Positions 14,818-24,562 of a DNA stretch of 32,404 bases are shown here, piece by piece; position 1 is the stretch's first letter, and every line of letters begins with the position of its first letter. The DNA comes from Saccharothrix deserti (GTDB lineage Bacteria > Actinomycetota > Actinomycetes > Mycobacteriales > Pseudonocardiaceae). The stretch lies in assembly GCF_009769385.1 (NCBI RefSeq), contig NZ_VKAB01000064.1:1-32404 (forward strand), given 5' to 3'. Under the pieces are notes generated by a model that saw nothing but the letters and a program-made list of their open reading frames with translations, was not told the origin of the DNA and did not search any database. The translations under genes were made by a program, and so were the position numbers.

Positions 14818-16206
14818 ATGTCGCCCGTAGCCAGGGTTTTCGGAGCAATCGACATCGGCGCATCGGGCGGGCGGGTCGTGGCCGGGGTGGTGGCCGGCGG
14901 CCGGACCGCGCTGCACGTGGTGCACCGGTTCCCCAACGGCATGGTCGAGCTCGACGGGCACCTGCGGTGGGACTTCAGCGGACTGTACCGGGAGGTGCTG
15001 ACCGGGCTGCGGGCGTTGGCCGCCGGGTTCCCCGATGTGGTGTCGATCGGCATCGACACGTGGGCCGTGGACTACGGGCTGCTGGCCGAGGACGGCACGC
15101 TGCTCGCCGAGCCCGTGTCGTACCGGGACGGGCGGACCGCGGACGCGGTGGAGCGGGTGCACGAACGGGTGCCGCCGGAGCGGTTGTACGCGATCAACGG
15201 TCTGCAGTTCCTGCCTTTCACGACGCTGTACCAGTTGGAGGCCGAACGGTCGTCGCCGTTGTGGGACAAGGCCGCGCACGTGGTGCTGCTGCCGGACCTG
15301 CTCGCGTACTGGCTGACCGGCGAGTTACGGACCGAGATCACGAACGCCTCGACCACGGGGCTGCTGGACGTGCGGACGAGGAAGTGGGCCTCGGAGTTGG
15401 CCGCCGGTGTGCCGTTCCCGCCGTTGCAGGAGCCCGGTGAGGTGCGGGGTCTGCTGCGGCGGGAGGTGTTGGCGGCGACCGGCCTGCCGAGCACGACGCT
15501 GGTTACGTCGGTCGGTTCCCACGACACGGCGTCGGCCGTGGTGGCGTTGCCCGCCGAGGGCGCGCGTTTCGCCTACGTGTCCAGCGGGACGTGGTCGCTG
15601 GCGGGCGTCGAGCTGCCCGGACCGGTGCTGACCGGTCAGGCGCGGCAGGTGAACTTCACCAACGAAGGCGGGGTGGACGGCCGGACCGGGTTCCTGCGCA
15701 ACGTGGGCGGGTTGTGGCTGCTCCAGGAGTCGCTGCGGGAGTGGTCGGACCTCGACGTGTCGGACCTGCTGGCCCAGGCCGAGCGGCTGCCCTCGGGTGG
15801 TCCGACGGTCGACGTGGACGATCCGGCGTTCATCGCGCCGGGTGACATGCCGCAACGGATCGCGGCAGCGGCGACCGGCCCGTTGCGCACCCCGGCCGAG
15901 ACGGTGCGGTGCATCCTCGATTCGCTGGCCGTCGCGTACGCCCGCACGGTGGAGCAGGCCACGCAGCTGACCGGCCGTGACGTGGACGTCATCCACATCG
16001 TCGGCGGCGGCTCGCGCAACGACCTGTTGTGCCGACTCACCGCGAACCTGTCCGGACGGCGCGTGACGGCGGGCCCGGTGGAGGCCACGGCGTTGGGCAA
16101 CATCCTGGTCCAGGCCAGGGCGCACGACGCCGCGCCGGAGTCGCTGGAAGACCTCCGCGCCACCTTGGCAACCACCGAGGACATCCGCCACTACCACCCC
16201 GACTAA
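14818..16206 (+). CDS. rhaB: Rhamnulokinase
   Basis: A 462-residue FGGY-family sugar kinase starting at ATG 14818, with GGAG six bases upstream. It phosphorylates L-rhamnulose to L-rhamnulose 1-phosphate with ATP. Supporting motifs are the N-terminal phosphate loop GAIDIGASGGR, GIDTWAVDYGLL, INGLQFLPFTTLYQL, GSHDTASAV with the likely catalytic base Asp236 (Asp237 in the E. coli enzyme), SSGTWSLAGVEL, NFTNEGGVDGRTGFLRN, and the adenosine motif IVGGGSRNDLLCRLTANLSGR. The combination SSGTWSL plus TNEGG is specific to rhamnulokinases within the family. The isomerase and aldolase genes are not in the window. A LacI-type operator precedes the gene. lutABC lies downstream beyond the palindromic element. 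Confidence 0.92.
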   Translation: MSPVARVFGAIDIGASGGRVVAGVVAGGRTALHVVHRFPNGMVELDGHLRWDFSGLYREVLTGLRALAAGFPDVVSIGIDTWAVDYGLLAEDGTLLAEPVSYRDGRTADAVERVHERVPPERLYAINGLQFLPFTTLYQLEAERSSPLWDKAAHVVLLPDLLAYWLTGELRTEITNASTTGLLDVRTRKWASELAAGVPFPPLQEPGEVRGLLRREVLAATGLPSTTLVTSVGSHDTASAVVALPAEGARFAYVSSGTWSLAGVELPGPVLTGQARQVNFTNEGGVDGRTGFLRNVGGLWLLQESLREWSDLDVSDLLAQAERLPSGGPTVDVDDPAFIAPGDMPQRIAAAATGPLRTPAETVRCILDSLAVAYARTVEQATQLTGRDVDVIHIVGGGSRNDLLCRLTANLSGRRVTAGPVEATALGNILVQARAHDAAPESLEDLRATLATTEDIRHYHPD

Positions 16207-16238
16207 CCCCCACCCCCGCGTGAGTCGAACCTCCAACC

Positions 16239-16449
16239 CCCGAGAGTCGAACACTCAGACCACGTGTGTCCTACATTCAGAGCACGTGTGTCCTACCTTC
16301 AGGTACCCCGAGTTCAACACTCAGGTTCGTCGGCCGGTGTTCTGAGTGTTGAATTCAGGTGTTCTGAACGTAGGACTCTCGCTACGCGAACGTAGGACAC
16401 ACGCGGCCTGAACGTAGGACACACGCGGTCTGGGGGTTCGACTCTCGGG
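16239..16449. repeat. Large palindromic intergenic repeat element
   Basis: This 211-bp stretch is an imperfect inverted repeat. The outer arms CCCGAGAGTCGAAC (16239-16252) and GTTCGACTCTCGGG (16436-16449) are perfect complements, and so are the inner arms TTCAACACTCAG (16313-16324) and CTGAGTGTTGAA (16342-16353). Between them a short word, gtgtcctac with n-ttcag, occurs twice on the plus strand and three times, with variation, on the minus strand. The element fills the space between the convergent rhaB and gntR genes and touches the gntR stop. It could act as a bidirectional terminator, or be a dispersed REP/MITE-like sequence. Confidence 0.85.
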
Positions 16450-17145
16450 TTATGTCGAGTGGCGGACCCATTCGCGGTGGAAGCCCTCTACGTGACGGGT
16501 GACTCTCGTGGCGGCCAGGTCGGCGTTGCCGGATTGGACGGCGCGCAGGATGGAGCGGTGTTCGCGGCGCAGGCGGACGGCGGTGCGGGACCAGTCGGGC
16601 AGCGCTTGCACGGCGTCCAGCACGGTGCGGTGGATGGCGTCGCGCAGCGCGGCCATGATCGCGGTGTTCACCGCGTTGCCCGCGGCGGCGGTGAGGGCGA
16701 CGTGGAAGTCGGCGTCGAGCTGGTGGAACGCGTCCGCGTCGAGGTCCGGCGCGTCCATGCGGGTCAGCAGCTCGGCGGCACGCGCGAGGTCCGGGTGGTC
16801 GGGTGCGGCCGCGGCGGCGCGCACCGAGTGGCTCTCGATCATCACCCTGGTGCCGACGAGGTCCGCCATGGGCAGCCTGCGGGTGGCCAGGTGCAGGCGC
16901 AGAGCCGCGCCGAGGCCGCCCGCCGGGTCGGCGATCACCGTCGTGCCCGCGTCGGGACCCGAGCCGACGCCGCTGCGCACCACGCCCATCGCCTGCAACA
17001 CCCGGATCGCCTCGCGCACGGTGGCCCGGCTGACGCCCAGGTCCTCGGCCAGCCGGCGTTCGGCGGGCAGCTGCTGCCCCACGCCGAGCCTGCCCGCGGT
17101 CAACTCCGACTCGACGTGCCGCAGCACCGCGCCGTACCCGGACAC
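16450..17145 (-). CDS. GntR-family regulator with FCD domain (LldR-like)
   Basis: A 231-residue protein starting at GTG 17145 behind a GGGGGTG stretch. The N-terminal winged helix is of the FadR type: LTAGRLGVGQQLPAERRLA, then DLGVSRATVREAIRVLQAMG. The C-terminal FCD domain has the usual metal-binding candidates Asp144, His148, His196 and His218. Regulators of this type next to lut or lld genes sense L-lactate. The protein is divergent from lutA, and two TGGT-type palindromes lie between them, which strongly suggests that it represses lutABC and itself until lactate is present. The name LldR/LutR is inferred from context. Confidence 0.9.
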   Translation of the reverse strand: MSGYGAVLRHVESELTAGRLGVGQQLPAERRLAEDLGVSRATVREAIRVLQAMGVVRSGVGSGPDAGTTVIADPAGGLGAALRLHLATRRLPMADLVGTRVMIESHSVRAAAAAPDHPDLARAAELLTRMDAPDLDADAFHQLDADFHVALTAAAGNAVNTAIMAALRDAIHRTVLDAVQALPDWSRTAVRLRREHRSILRAVQSGNADLAATRVTRHVEGFHREWVRHST

Positions 17146-17164
17146 CCGGACACCCCCTGAGACT

Positions 17165-17200
17165 TGTGGTCAGACCACAGTCTGGTGTGGTCAGACCACA
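17165..17200. promoter_or_regulatory. Two FadR/LldR-type operators
   Basis: TGTGGTCAGACCACA occurs at 17165-17179 and again, identical, at 17186-17200. Each is an inverted repeat (TGTGGT/ACCACA) that fits the GntR/FadR consensus TNGTNNNACNA. Their centres are 21 bp apart, two helical turns. They lie between the divergent gntR and lutA starts, and overlap the likely -35 region of lutA. Confidence 0.85.
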
Positions 17201-17205
17201 GAGTC

Positions 17206-17211
17206 TAGACT
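17206..17211 (+). promoter_or_regulatory. Likely -10 box of a leaderless lutA transcript
   Basis: TAGACT lies inside a 12-bp palindrome (GAGTCTAGACTC, 17201-17212), directly after the second operator. Its last base is seven bases before the lutA GTG, so transcription would begin at or next to the start codon. No ribosome-binding site is present before this GTG. Confidence 0.6.
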
Positions 17212-17218
17212 CACCGCG

Positions 17219-17947
17219 GTGAGAGTCGCGCTGTTCGTCACGTGCCTGGTCGACGGGCTGTTCCCGGACGTCGGCAAGGCCACCGTCCGGCTGCTGGAAC
17301 GGCTCGGCCACGAGGTGGTCGTCCCGAGTGCCCAGACCTGTTGCGGTCAGATGCACATCAACACCGGCTACCCGGGCCAGGCGCTGCCGGTCATCCGCAA
17401 CCACGTCGAGGCGTTCGAACGGGCCGACGTGATCGTCGCGCCGTCCGGGTCGTGCGCGGGCTCGGTGCGCCACCAGCACGCCGACGTCGCCCGCAAGCAC
17501 GGCGACCGGAAGCTGGCCGAGGCCGCCGAGAGCACCGCCAAGCGCACCTACGAGCTGTCCGAGTTCCTGGTGGACGTCCTCCAGGTCACCGACGTGGGCG
17601 CGTACTTCCCGCACCGCGTCACCTACCACCCGACGTGCCACTCGCTGCGCGTGCTGAAGGTGCAGGACCGTCCGCTGAAGCTCCTCAAAGCCGTCGAGGG
17701 CATCGACCTGGTCGAGCTGCCGTCCGCCGAGACGTGCTGCGGTTTCGGCGGCACGTTCGCGCTGAAGAACTCCGACACGTCCACCGCGATGCTCGGCGAC
17801 AAGATGAGCGCCGTGCTGAGCACGAAGGCGGGCGTCCTCACCGCGGGCGACTCGTCGTGCCTGATGCACATCGGCGGCGGCCTGAGCAGGCTGCGCAGCG
17901 GCGTCCGCCCGCTGCACCTGGCGCAGATCCTGGAGCACACCCGATGA
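17219..17947 (+). CDS. lutA: L-lactate utilization protein A (CCG-domain Fe-S subunit)
   Basis: A 242-residue protein starting at GTG 17219, probably on a leaderless transcript. LutA is one of three subunits that oxidise L-lactate to pyruvate. It consists of two cysteine-rich (CCG) domains of the kind that bind an unusual Fe-S cluster in heterodisulfide-reductase-type proteins. Visible ligands are Cys9, Cys41-Cys42 (TCCGQMHINTGY), Cys79, Cys140 (HPTCHSLR), Cys173-Cys174 (TCCGFGG) and Cys214 (DSSCLMHIGG). The length is normal. The stop overlaps the lutB ATG by four bases, so the genes are translationally coupled. The GntR operators immediately upstream imply lactate-dependent control. Confidence 0.95.
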   Translation: MRVALFVTCLVDGLFPDVGKATVRLLERLGHEVVVPSAQTCCGQMHINTGYPGQALPVIRNHVEAFERADVIVAPSGSCAGSVRHQHADVARKHGDRKLAEAAESTAKRTYELSEFLVDVLQVTDVGAYFPHRVTYHPTCHSLRVLKVQDRPLKLLKAVEGIDLVELPSAETCCGFGGTFALKNSDTSTAMLGDKMSAVLSTKAGVLTAGDSSCLMHIGGGLSRLRSGVRPLHLAQILEHTR

Positions 17948-19341
17948 CGACGTTCCTCGGCATGCCCACGGGCGGCGGCCACCTGACCGGCGAGCCGTTC
18001 CCCAAGGCCGCCAAACACGCGCTGGGCAACGCCCAGCTGCGCCGCAACCTCGCCAAGGCCACCGGCACGATCCGGGCCAAGCGCGCGAACGTCGTCGGCG
18101 AGCTGCCGGACTGGGCGGAGCTGCGCGCGGCGGGTGCGGCGATCAAGGACGAGGTGCTGGCCAACCTGGACGAGTACCTGGTCCGGTTCGAGGAGGCGTT
18201 GACGAGCCGGGGCACGCACGTGCACTGGGCGCGGGACGCCGACGAGGCCAACCGGATCATCACCGGCCTGGTGAAAGCGACCGGTACCCGTGAGGTCATC
18301 AAGGTCAAGTCGATGGCCACGGTCGAGATCGGGTTGAACGAGGCCCTGGCGGACGTCGGCGTGCACGCGGTGGAGACCGATCTCGCCGAGCTGATCGTCC
18401 AGCTGGGCAACGACAAGTCCAGCCACATCCTGGTGCCGGCGATCCACCGCAACCGGTCGGAGATCCGCGAGGTGTTCCGACGCGAGATGCCGGGTGTCGA
18501 CCCGGACCTGACCGACGACCCGCGCGCGCTCGCCGAGGCGGCCCGCAAGCACCTGCGGCACAAGTTCATGACCGTGGACGTGGCCATCTCCGGCGCGAAC
18601 TTCGGCGTGGCCGAGACCGGCGCGCTGGTGGTGGTCGAGTCCGAGGGCAACGGCCGGATGTGCCTGACCCTGCCGCGCACGCTGATCAGCGTGGTGGGCA
18701 TCGAGAAGCTGGTGCCGAGCTGGCGGGACCTCGAGGTGTTCCTGCAGCTGCTCCCCCGCTCCTCCACCGGTGAGCGGATGAACCCGTACACGTCGGTGTG
18801 GACGGGGCCGACCGAGGGCCAGACCAGCCACGTCGTGCTGGTCGACAACGGCCGCACGGCCACCCTCGCCGACCCGGACGGTCGGGCGGCGTTGCGCTGC
18901 ATCCGCTGTTCGGCGTGCCTGAACTCGTGCCCGGTGTACGAGCGCACCGGCGGCCACGCGTACGGCTCCACCTACCCCGGTCCGATCGGCGCGGTGCTGT
19001 CGCCGCAGCTGACCGGGGTGGACAAGAACCCGACGCTGCCGTTCGCGTCGTCGTTGTGCGGTGTCTGCTACGACGTGTGCCCGGTGGCCATCGACATCCC
19101 GTCGATGTTGGTGCACCTGCGGGAACGGGTCACCGAGTCGAAGCGGGCCACCCCGGAGTCGACCGCGATGCGCGCGCTGGCGTGGGCCATGTCCGATGCC
19201 CGGCGGTGGCGTCGGCTGATCCGGCTCGGCAAGTTCGGGCGGGTGGCGAGCAGGCACGTGCCGCTGCCCGGCTGGTCGACGGCACGCGACCTGCCGCAGC
19301 CGCCGAAGGAAACGTTCCGCGACTGGTGGGAGTCCCGATGA
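17944..19341 (+). CDS. lutB: L-lactate utilization protein B (ferredoxin-type Fe-S subunit)
   Basis: A 465-residue protein starting at ATG 17944, overlapping the lutA stop. The N-terminal two thirds are the LUD/DUF162 region, with VIKVKSMATVEIGLNEAL and GANFGVAETGALVVVESEGN. Two 4Fe-4S motifs follow: Cys319, 322, 325 and 329 in CIRCSACLNSCPVY, and Cys372, 375 and 379 in CGVCYDVCPVAI. A C-terminal tail ends near FRDWW, as in other LutB proteins. It passes electrons within the LutABC complex during L-lactate oxidation. Length and motifs are complete. The stop overlaps the lutC start (ATGA at 19338). Confidence 0.95.
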   Translation: MTTFLGMPTGGGHLTGEPFPKAAKHALGNAQLRRNLAKATGTIRAKRANVVGELPDWAELRAAGAAIKDEVLANLDEYLVRFEEALTSRGTHVHWARDADEANRIITGLVKATGTREVIKVKSMATVEIGLNEALADVGVHAVETDLAELIVQLGNDKSSHILVPAIHRNRSEIREVFRREMPGVDPDLTDDPRALAEAARKHLRHKFMTVDVAISGANFGVAETGALVVVESEGNGRMCLTLPRTLISVVGIEKLVPSWRDLEVFLQLLPRSSTGERMNPYTSVWTGPTEGQTSHVVLVDNGRTATLADPDGRAALRCIRCSACLNSCPVYERTGGHAYGSTYPGPIGAVLSPQLTGVDKNPTLPFASSLCGVCYDVCPVAIDIPSMLVHLRERVTESKRATPESTAMRALAWAMSDARRWRRLIRLGKFGRVASRHVPLPGWSTARDLPQPPKETFRDWWESR

Positions 19342-20141
19342 GCGCCCGTGACGAGGTCCTGGCCAGGGTCCGCCGGGCGAAGGGTCCGCGCGACCCCGCG
19401 CCGGTGCCGCGCGACTACCGTGCGGCGGGCACGCGCGGGCCTGGCGATCTCGACCTGTTCGCCGAACGCCTGCGCGACTACCGCGCCCGGGTCCGCGTCG
19501 TCCCCGCCGACCAGGTCGCCGAGACGATCGCCGCCGCGCTCCGCGAACGGGGTGCTCGGCGGGTCGTGGTCGCACCCGGCACCCCGCCCGAGTGGACGGA
19601 ATTGTCGTACCCCGCCGGTAGAATTGAATCAAGGGATCCCCTGGGCGGGGACCCTCGCGAAGCCAATACCGAAGTCAAAGCCGAAGCCAAAGCCGGAGCG
19701 AACACCGAAGCCAAAGCGGAAGCCGGAGCCGGATCCGAAGTCGCCCGCGCCCCGGAAGGTGTCGACGCCGTGGGGCTCGACACAGACGGCACCGTGAGCG
19801 TTGACAGGGTGGGTGCCGACACCCTGGACGTCGCCATCCTCGAACGCGCCGACGCCGTCGTCACCGCGTGTCACGTGGCCGTCGCCGAGACCGGCACGAT
19901 CGTGCTCGACCACGACGCCGCCGACCAGGGCCCGCGCGCCCTCACCCTGGTGCCGGACTACCACATCGTGGTCGTGCGGGCCGATCAGGTGGTGGCGGGT
20001 GTGCCGGACGCGGTGGCGGCGTTGGCCGGGGTGCGCACCCAGACGTGGATCAGCGGACCGTCCGCGACCAGCGACATCGAGCTGGAACGGGTGGAAGGCG
20101 TGCACGGGCCGCGCACGCTGGAGGTCGTGATCGCCCGCTGA
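19338..20141 (+). CDS. lutC: L-lactate utilization protein C (LUD domain) with internal insert
   Basis: A 267-residue protein starting at ATG 19338, coupled to lutB. It has the LUD/DUF162 fold: RRVVVAPGTPPEW early, and DAVVTACHVAVAETGTIVL, the GPRALTLVPDYHIVVV segment and WISGPSATSDIELERVEGVHGP in the C-terminal half, all diagnostic of LutC. Unusual is a low-complexity insert of about 45-50 residues (roughly 94-142) between these parts. It is rich in Ala, Glu and Lys and includes two tandem 12-residue units, so the protein is longer than the usual 200-220 residues. The reading frame stays open. The insert sits in what should be a surface loop, so function may be kept. Confidence 0.93.
   Translation: MSARDEVLARVRRAKGPRDPAPVPRDYRAAGTRGPGDLDLFAERLRDYRARVRVVPADQVAETIAAALRERGARRVVVAPGTPPEWTELSYPAGRIESRDPLGGDPREANTEVKAEAKAGANTEAKAEAGAGSEVARAPEGVDAVGLDTDGTVSVDRVGADTLDVAILERADAVVTACHVAVAETGTIVLDHDAADQGPRALTLVPDYHIVVVRADQVVAGVPDAVAALAGVRTQTWISGPSATSDIELERVEGVHGPRTLEVVIAR
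19662..19733 (+). repeat. Two tandem 36-bp units inside lutC
   Basis: Two in-frame copies (19662-19697 and 19698-19733) encode ANTEVKAEAKAG and ANTEAKAEAGAG. Codons such as gaa, aaa and aat make this stretch less GC-rich than the rest of lutC. The whole insert runs from about 19617 to 19763. Confidence 0.85.
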
Positions 20142-20176
20142 GATCCCTACCGAAGCCCGGCCCGAAGTCTCACCCT

Positions 20177-20194
20177 GTGGGCCTATCCGCCCAC
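20177..20194 (+). terminator. Hairpin after lutABC
   Basis: GTGGGC and GCCCAC form a six-pair stem with a six-base loop, starting 36 bases after the lutC stop. It lies just before the metH promoter region. The stem is short and no T-run follows, so the assignment is tentative. Confidence 0.4.
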
Positions 20195-20209
20195 GATCGA
20201 GGGATTCGC

Positions 20210-20215
20210 TACGAT
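20210..20215 (+). promoter_or_regulatory. Candidate -10 box for metH
   Basis: TACGAT lies about ten bases before the 5' stem of the riboswitch, so a transcript starting near 20222 would carry the whole aptamer at its 5' end. No good -35 hexamer is visible at the right distance. Confidence 0.5.
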
Positions 20216-20224
20216 CGGACTCCC

Positions 20225-20298
20225 GACCGAGAGGCGCTGCAACGGGTGACGAGCCCGCCACGCTCGGCCGAGGCTCGAAGACAGCAAGGGCGCCTCCC
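20225..20298 (+). ncRNA. S-adenosylhomocysteine (SAH) riboswitch
   Basis: The leader of metH shows the conserved SAH aptamer. P1 pairs CCGAG (20227-20231) with CTCGG (20263-20267). The core AGGCGCTGCAAC follows the 5' strand, and a small stem is formed by CGGG (20243-20246) and CCCG (20254-20257). GCCACGCTCGG closes P1. The pseudoknot pairs AGGCGC (20232-20237) with GCGCCT (20290-20295). This order and the conserved words (GCGCTGCAAC, GCCAnGCTCGG, GGGCGCC) match the known family, which controls SAH-recycling genes including metH and ahcY. It binds SAH, the toxic by-product of SAM-dependent methylation. Confidence 0.88.
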
Positions 20299-20309
20299 AC
20301 GATGGGAGG
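20293..20309 (+). promoter_or_regulatory. Hairpin hiding the metH ribosome-binding site
   Basis: CCTCCC (20293-20298) can pair with GGGAGG (20304-20309), which is the ribosome-binding site four bases before the GTG start. The CCTCCC strand overlaps the pseudoknot strand GCGCCT (20290-20295) by three bases, so both structures cannot form fully at once. Binding of SAH should favour the pseudoknot and free the ribosome-binding site. Confidence 0.7.
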
Positions 20310-20313
20310 CCGC

Positions 20314-23901
<3,588 letters not shown>

Positions 23902-24227
23902 CCTGGGGCGGCGCGCTGACCCGCAGCCCACCGGGCGCGTGGTACCTGTCGGAGGCCAGGAACACCTCCACCGCCTGACCGGCGGGAAGCCGGACCGGAA
24001 GTGGGACTTCCGGATCTCCGAATAGCCGCATCAGCCGATTGTCGACGGTCCCACAATTCGGTGAACGTGCCGATGATTTCGCCCGTCGGTGACAATGCGC
24101 CGAGGAACACGACAGGCGATTTCGCCGGGTCGGGTGACGTCGCTTTCGGTCGTCTCGCGTGGCCGTTAACGTCGGGCGAGCCGAACCGGCCGGGAAAGGC
24201 CGAACGCATCGCGGAAAGGTCGAAGCC
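23902..24227. other. Intergenic region with a possible decayed minus-strand gene
   Basis: No intact gene is visible. On the minus strand, about 24125-24020 reads SPVVFLGALSPTGEIIGTF followed by TELWDRRQSAD. After a one-base shift near 24025 the next frame reads RLFGDPEVPLPVRLPAGQA, then VEVFLASDRYHAPGG, running to the metH end. Both parts look like genuine protein sequence, but there is no start or stop in place, so this is at most a frameshifted remnant of unknown family. The 5' leader of the small gene at 24228 must also lie here. Confidence 0.35.
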
Positions 24228-24506
24228 ATGACGAACCCGCTGCTCCACGTGTACGTCTACCCGCACCCCGCCGACCCGAACAACCCGCCTCCGCCGCTGC
24301 TGTCGAACCAGAACGCCTACATGGTGTCGGAGCCCGTGCAGGGCTGGCAGATCAACGCCACGAGCGACTCGGGACTCACCACGAACACCAAGTACGACCT
24401 CACCGTCGGGCAGTTGAACAAGAACAACAAACCCTCGACCGGCACGTGCACGCAGGTCGCACCGCCCTCCTACTTCTTCGCCATGCCCGACGGCGCCGAG
24501 GCCTGA
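24228..24506 (+). CDS. Small protein of unknown function (92 residues)
   Basis: The start ATG 24228 has GGAAAGG eight bases upstream. The protein begins TNPLLHVYVYPHP, has a PPPPLL stretch near residue 20, then NAYMVSEPVQGWQINATSD, several Asn/Thr/Lys-rich turns (GQLNKNNKPSTGTCTQV) and ends FFAMPDGAEA. There is no signal peptide or membrane segment; the pattern suggests a small beta-strand-rich soluble protein with one cysteine. Codon use is consistent with a real gene, and a strong terminator follows. I do not recognise a family, and neighbours give no functional hint. Confidence 0.7.
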   Translation: MTNPLLHVYVYPHPADPNNPPPPLLSNQNAYMVSEPVQGWQINATSDSGLTTNTKYDLTVGQLNKNNKPSTGTCTQVAPPSYFFAMPDGAEA

Positions 24507-24512
24507 CCGGAA

Positions 24513-24556
24513 CGCCGAACGCCCCGCCACCACGACGGGCGAGGGGGCGTTCGGCG
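24513..24556. terminator. Bidirectional terminator hairpin
   Basis: CGCCGAACGCCCC (24513-24525) and GGGGCGTTCGGCG (24544-24556) are perfect 13-base complements around an 18-base loop. The hairpin lies between the convergent ends of the 92-residue gene and the RND permease gene, seven bases from each. Confidence 0.85.
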
Positions 24557-24562
24557 GAGAAC

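Noticed and set aside
16239..16449. Possible CRISPR array
   Set aside because: The repeated words are in both orientations, unevenly spaced, and form nested palindromes; there are no regular spacers and no cas genes.
20302..20304. ATG 20302 as the metH start
   Set aside because: It lies inside the hairpin that pairs with the ribosome-binding site and has no such site of its own; GTG 20314 is four bases after GGGAGG.
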